Source: Thermoplasmata archaeon
GTDB taxonomy: Archaea; Thermoplasmatota; DAOVMN01
DNA length: 5,839 nt
Direction of reading: 5' to 3'
NCBI GenBank assembly: GCA_030630685.1
Contig: DAOVMN010000159.1
Coordinates: 1-5,839 of the forward strand
The notes beneath the pieces are model-generated. The model was not told the DNA's origin and did no database searches. It was given only the letters and a program-made list of their open reading frames with translations. Numbering within the stretch: the first letter of the stretch is position 1; each line of letters starts with the position of its first letter. A program made the translations under genes and the position numbers. Shown piece after piece: positions 5,699 through 5,839 of this stretch.

Positions 5699-5839
5699 AG
5701 GTAGTACCAATTAGTATGAAGTTGTTTACTTTAGTGGATATATCTGAACCAACATTTCGCACCCCCATCACCCATAATCCCCGAGCCTTCCCTCCTTCCC
5801 CATTTCTCACTTCCAACCAGTTTATGGCACAACATTTTA
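5699..5839. other. Non-coding 3' region after the helicase gene
   Basis: No gene could be supported here on either strand. The stretch contains a GATATATC palindrome (5737-5744), a direct repeat CAACATTT (5750-5757 and 5830-5837), and a strongly pyrimidine-rich tract (about 5758-5818). No clear T-rich terminator for the helicase is visible; the few short T runs near 5725-5732 are weak candidates. Confidence 0.5.
5762..5801 (-). other. Canonical G-quadruplex motif (five G-tracts) on the minus strand
   Basis: On the plus strand there are five C runs of 5, 3, 4, 3 and 4 bases separated by 4, 5, 7 and 5 bases. The minus strand therefore meets the standard pattern of at least four G3 tracts with loops of 1-7, with one tract to spare. 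It begins about 135 bases after the helicase stop. The pattern is seen directly; folding in the cell is inference. Confidence 0.6.

Noticed and set aside
5333..5710. Minus-strand frame of 125 codons over the helicase 3' end
   Set aside because: Antisense to the conserved nuclease domain; its Pro, Leu and His-rich sequence reflects the complementary strand of purine-rich codons.
5758..5818. Pyrimidine-rich tract as a CRISPR leader or repeat array
   Set aside because: No repeated unit of constant length and no spacers are present; the Cas4-like nuclease domain in the neighbouring gene is fused to a UvrD helicase and is not evidence of a CRISPR locus.
5750..5837. CAACATTT direct repeat pair as possible attachment site or insertion duplication
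   Set aside because: Eight bases is too short to rule out chance, and no integrase, transposase or inverted ends lie between or beside the copies.

Overview
The window looks like euryarchaeal, probably methanogen (Methanomicrobia-type), chromosome. The evidence is: a small MCT-1/Tma20-like protein with a pre-PUA and a PUA domain, which bacteria lack; TATA-box promoters with T-rich tracts after genes; Shine-Dalgarno sites of the GGAGG type; and an enolase next to a short single-cluster ferredoxin. The lineage below Euryarchaeota is an inference from gene style and could not be searched.

Layout. On the minus strand, in transcription order from right to left, are: the PUA-domain protein (2364 to 1879), a 64-residue ferredoxin (1742 to 1548), enolase (1513 to 224), and the first 21 codons of a gene with a signal-peptide-like N terminus (64 to 1, running off the window). 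Ferredoxin and enolase are 34 bases apart with no room for a separate promoter and probably form one transcript ending at a T-rich tract at 181-195. Divergently, on the plus strand, one large gene (2615 to 5626) encodes a UvrD/PcrA-type SF1A helicase fused to a C-terminal RecB/Cas4-type PD-(D/E)XK nuclease with all four cysteines of an iron-sulfur staple. The last 213 bases hold a 23-codon micro-ORF and a pyrimidine-rich tract whose minus strand matches a canonical G-quadruplex pattern.

How the genes relate. Enolase serves gluconeogenesis or glycolysis at the 2-phosphoglycerate/phosphoenolpyruvate step. The ferredoxin is an electron carrier that could serve pyruvate:ferredoxin oxidoreductase or other methanogen redox enzymes, but that link is inference. 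The PUA protein is probably a ribosome- or tRNA-associated factor. The helicase-nuclease is unrelated to these and belongs to DNA end processing, repair or possibly defence; it resembles one subunit of the AddAB/AdnAB machines, but no partner subunit is present here.

The most interesting points are the stand-alone helicase-nuclease, the G-quadruplex-type tract after it, the run of adjoining palindromes on and just downstream of the ferredoxin TATA box, and the duplicated basic N terminus of the PUA protein, whose start appears leaderless. No mobile element, CRISPR array, tRNA or rRNA was seen.
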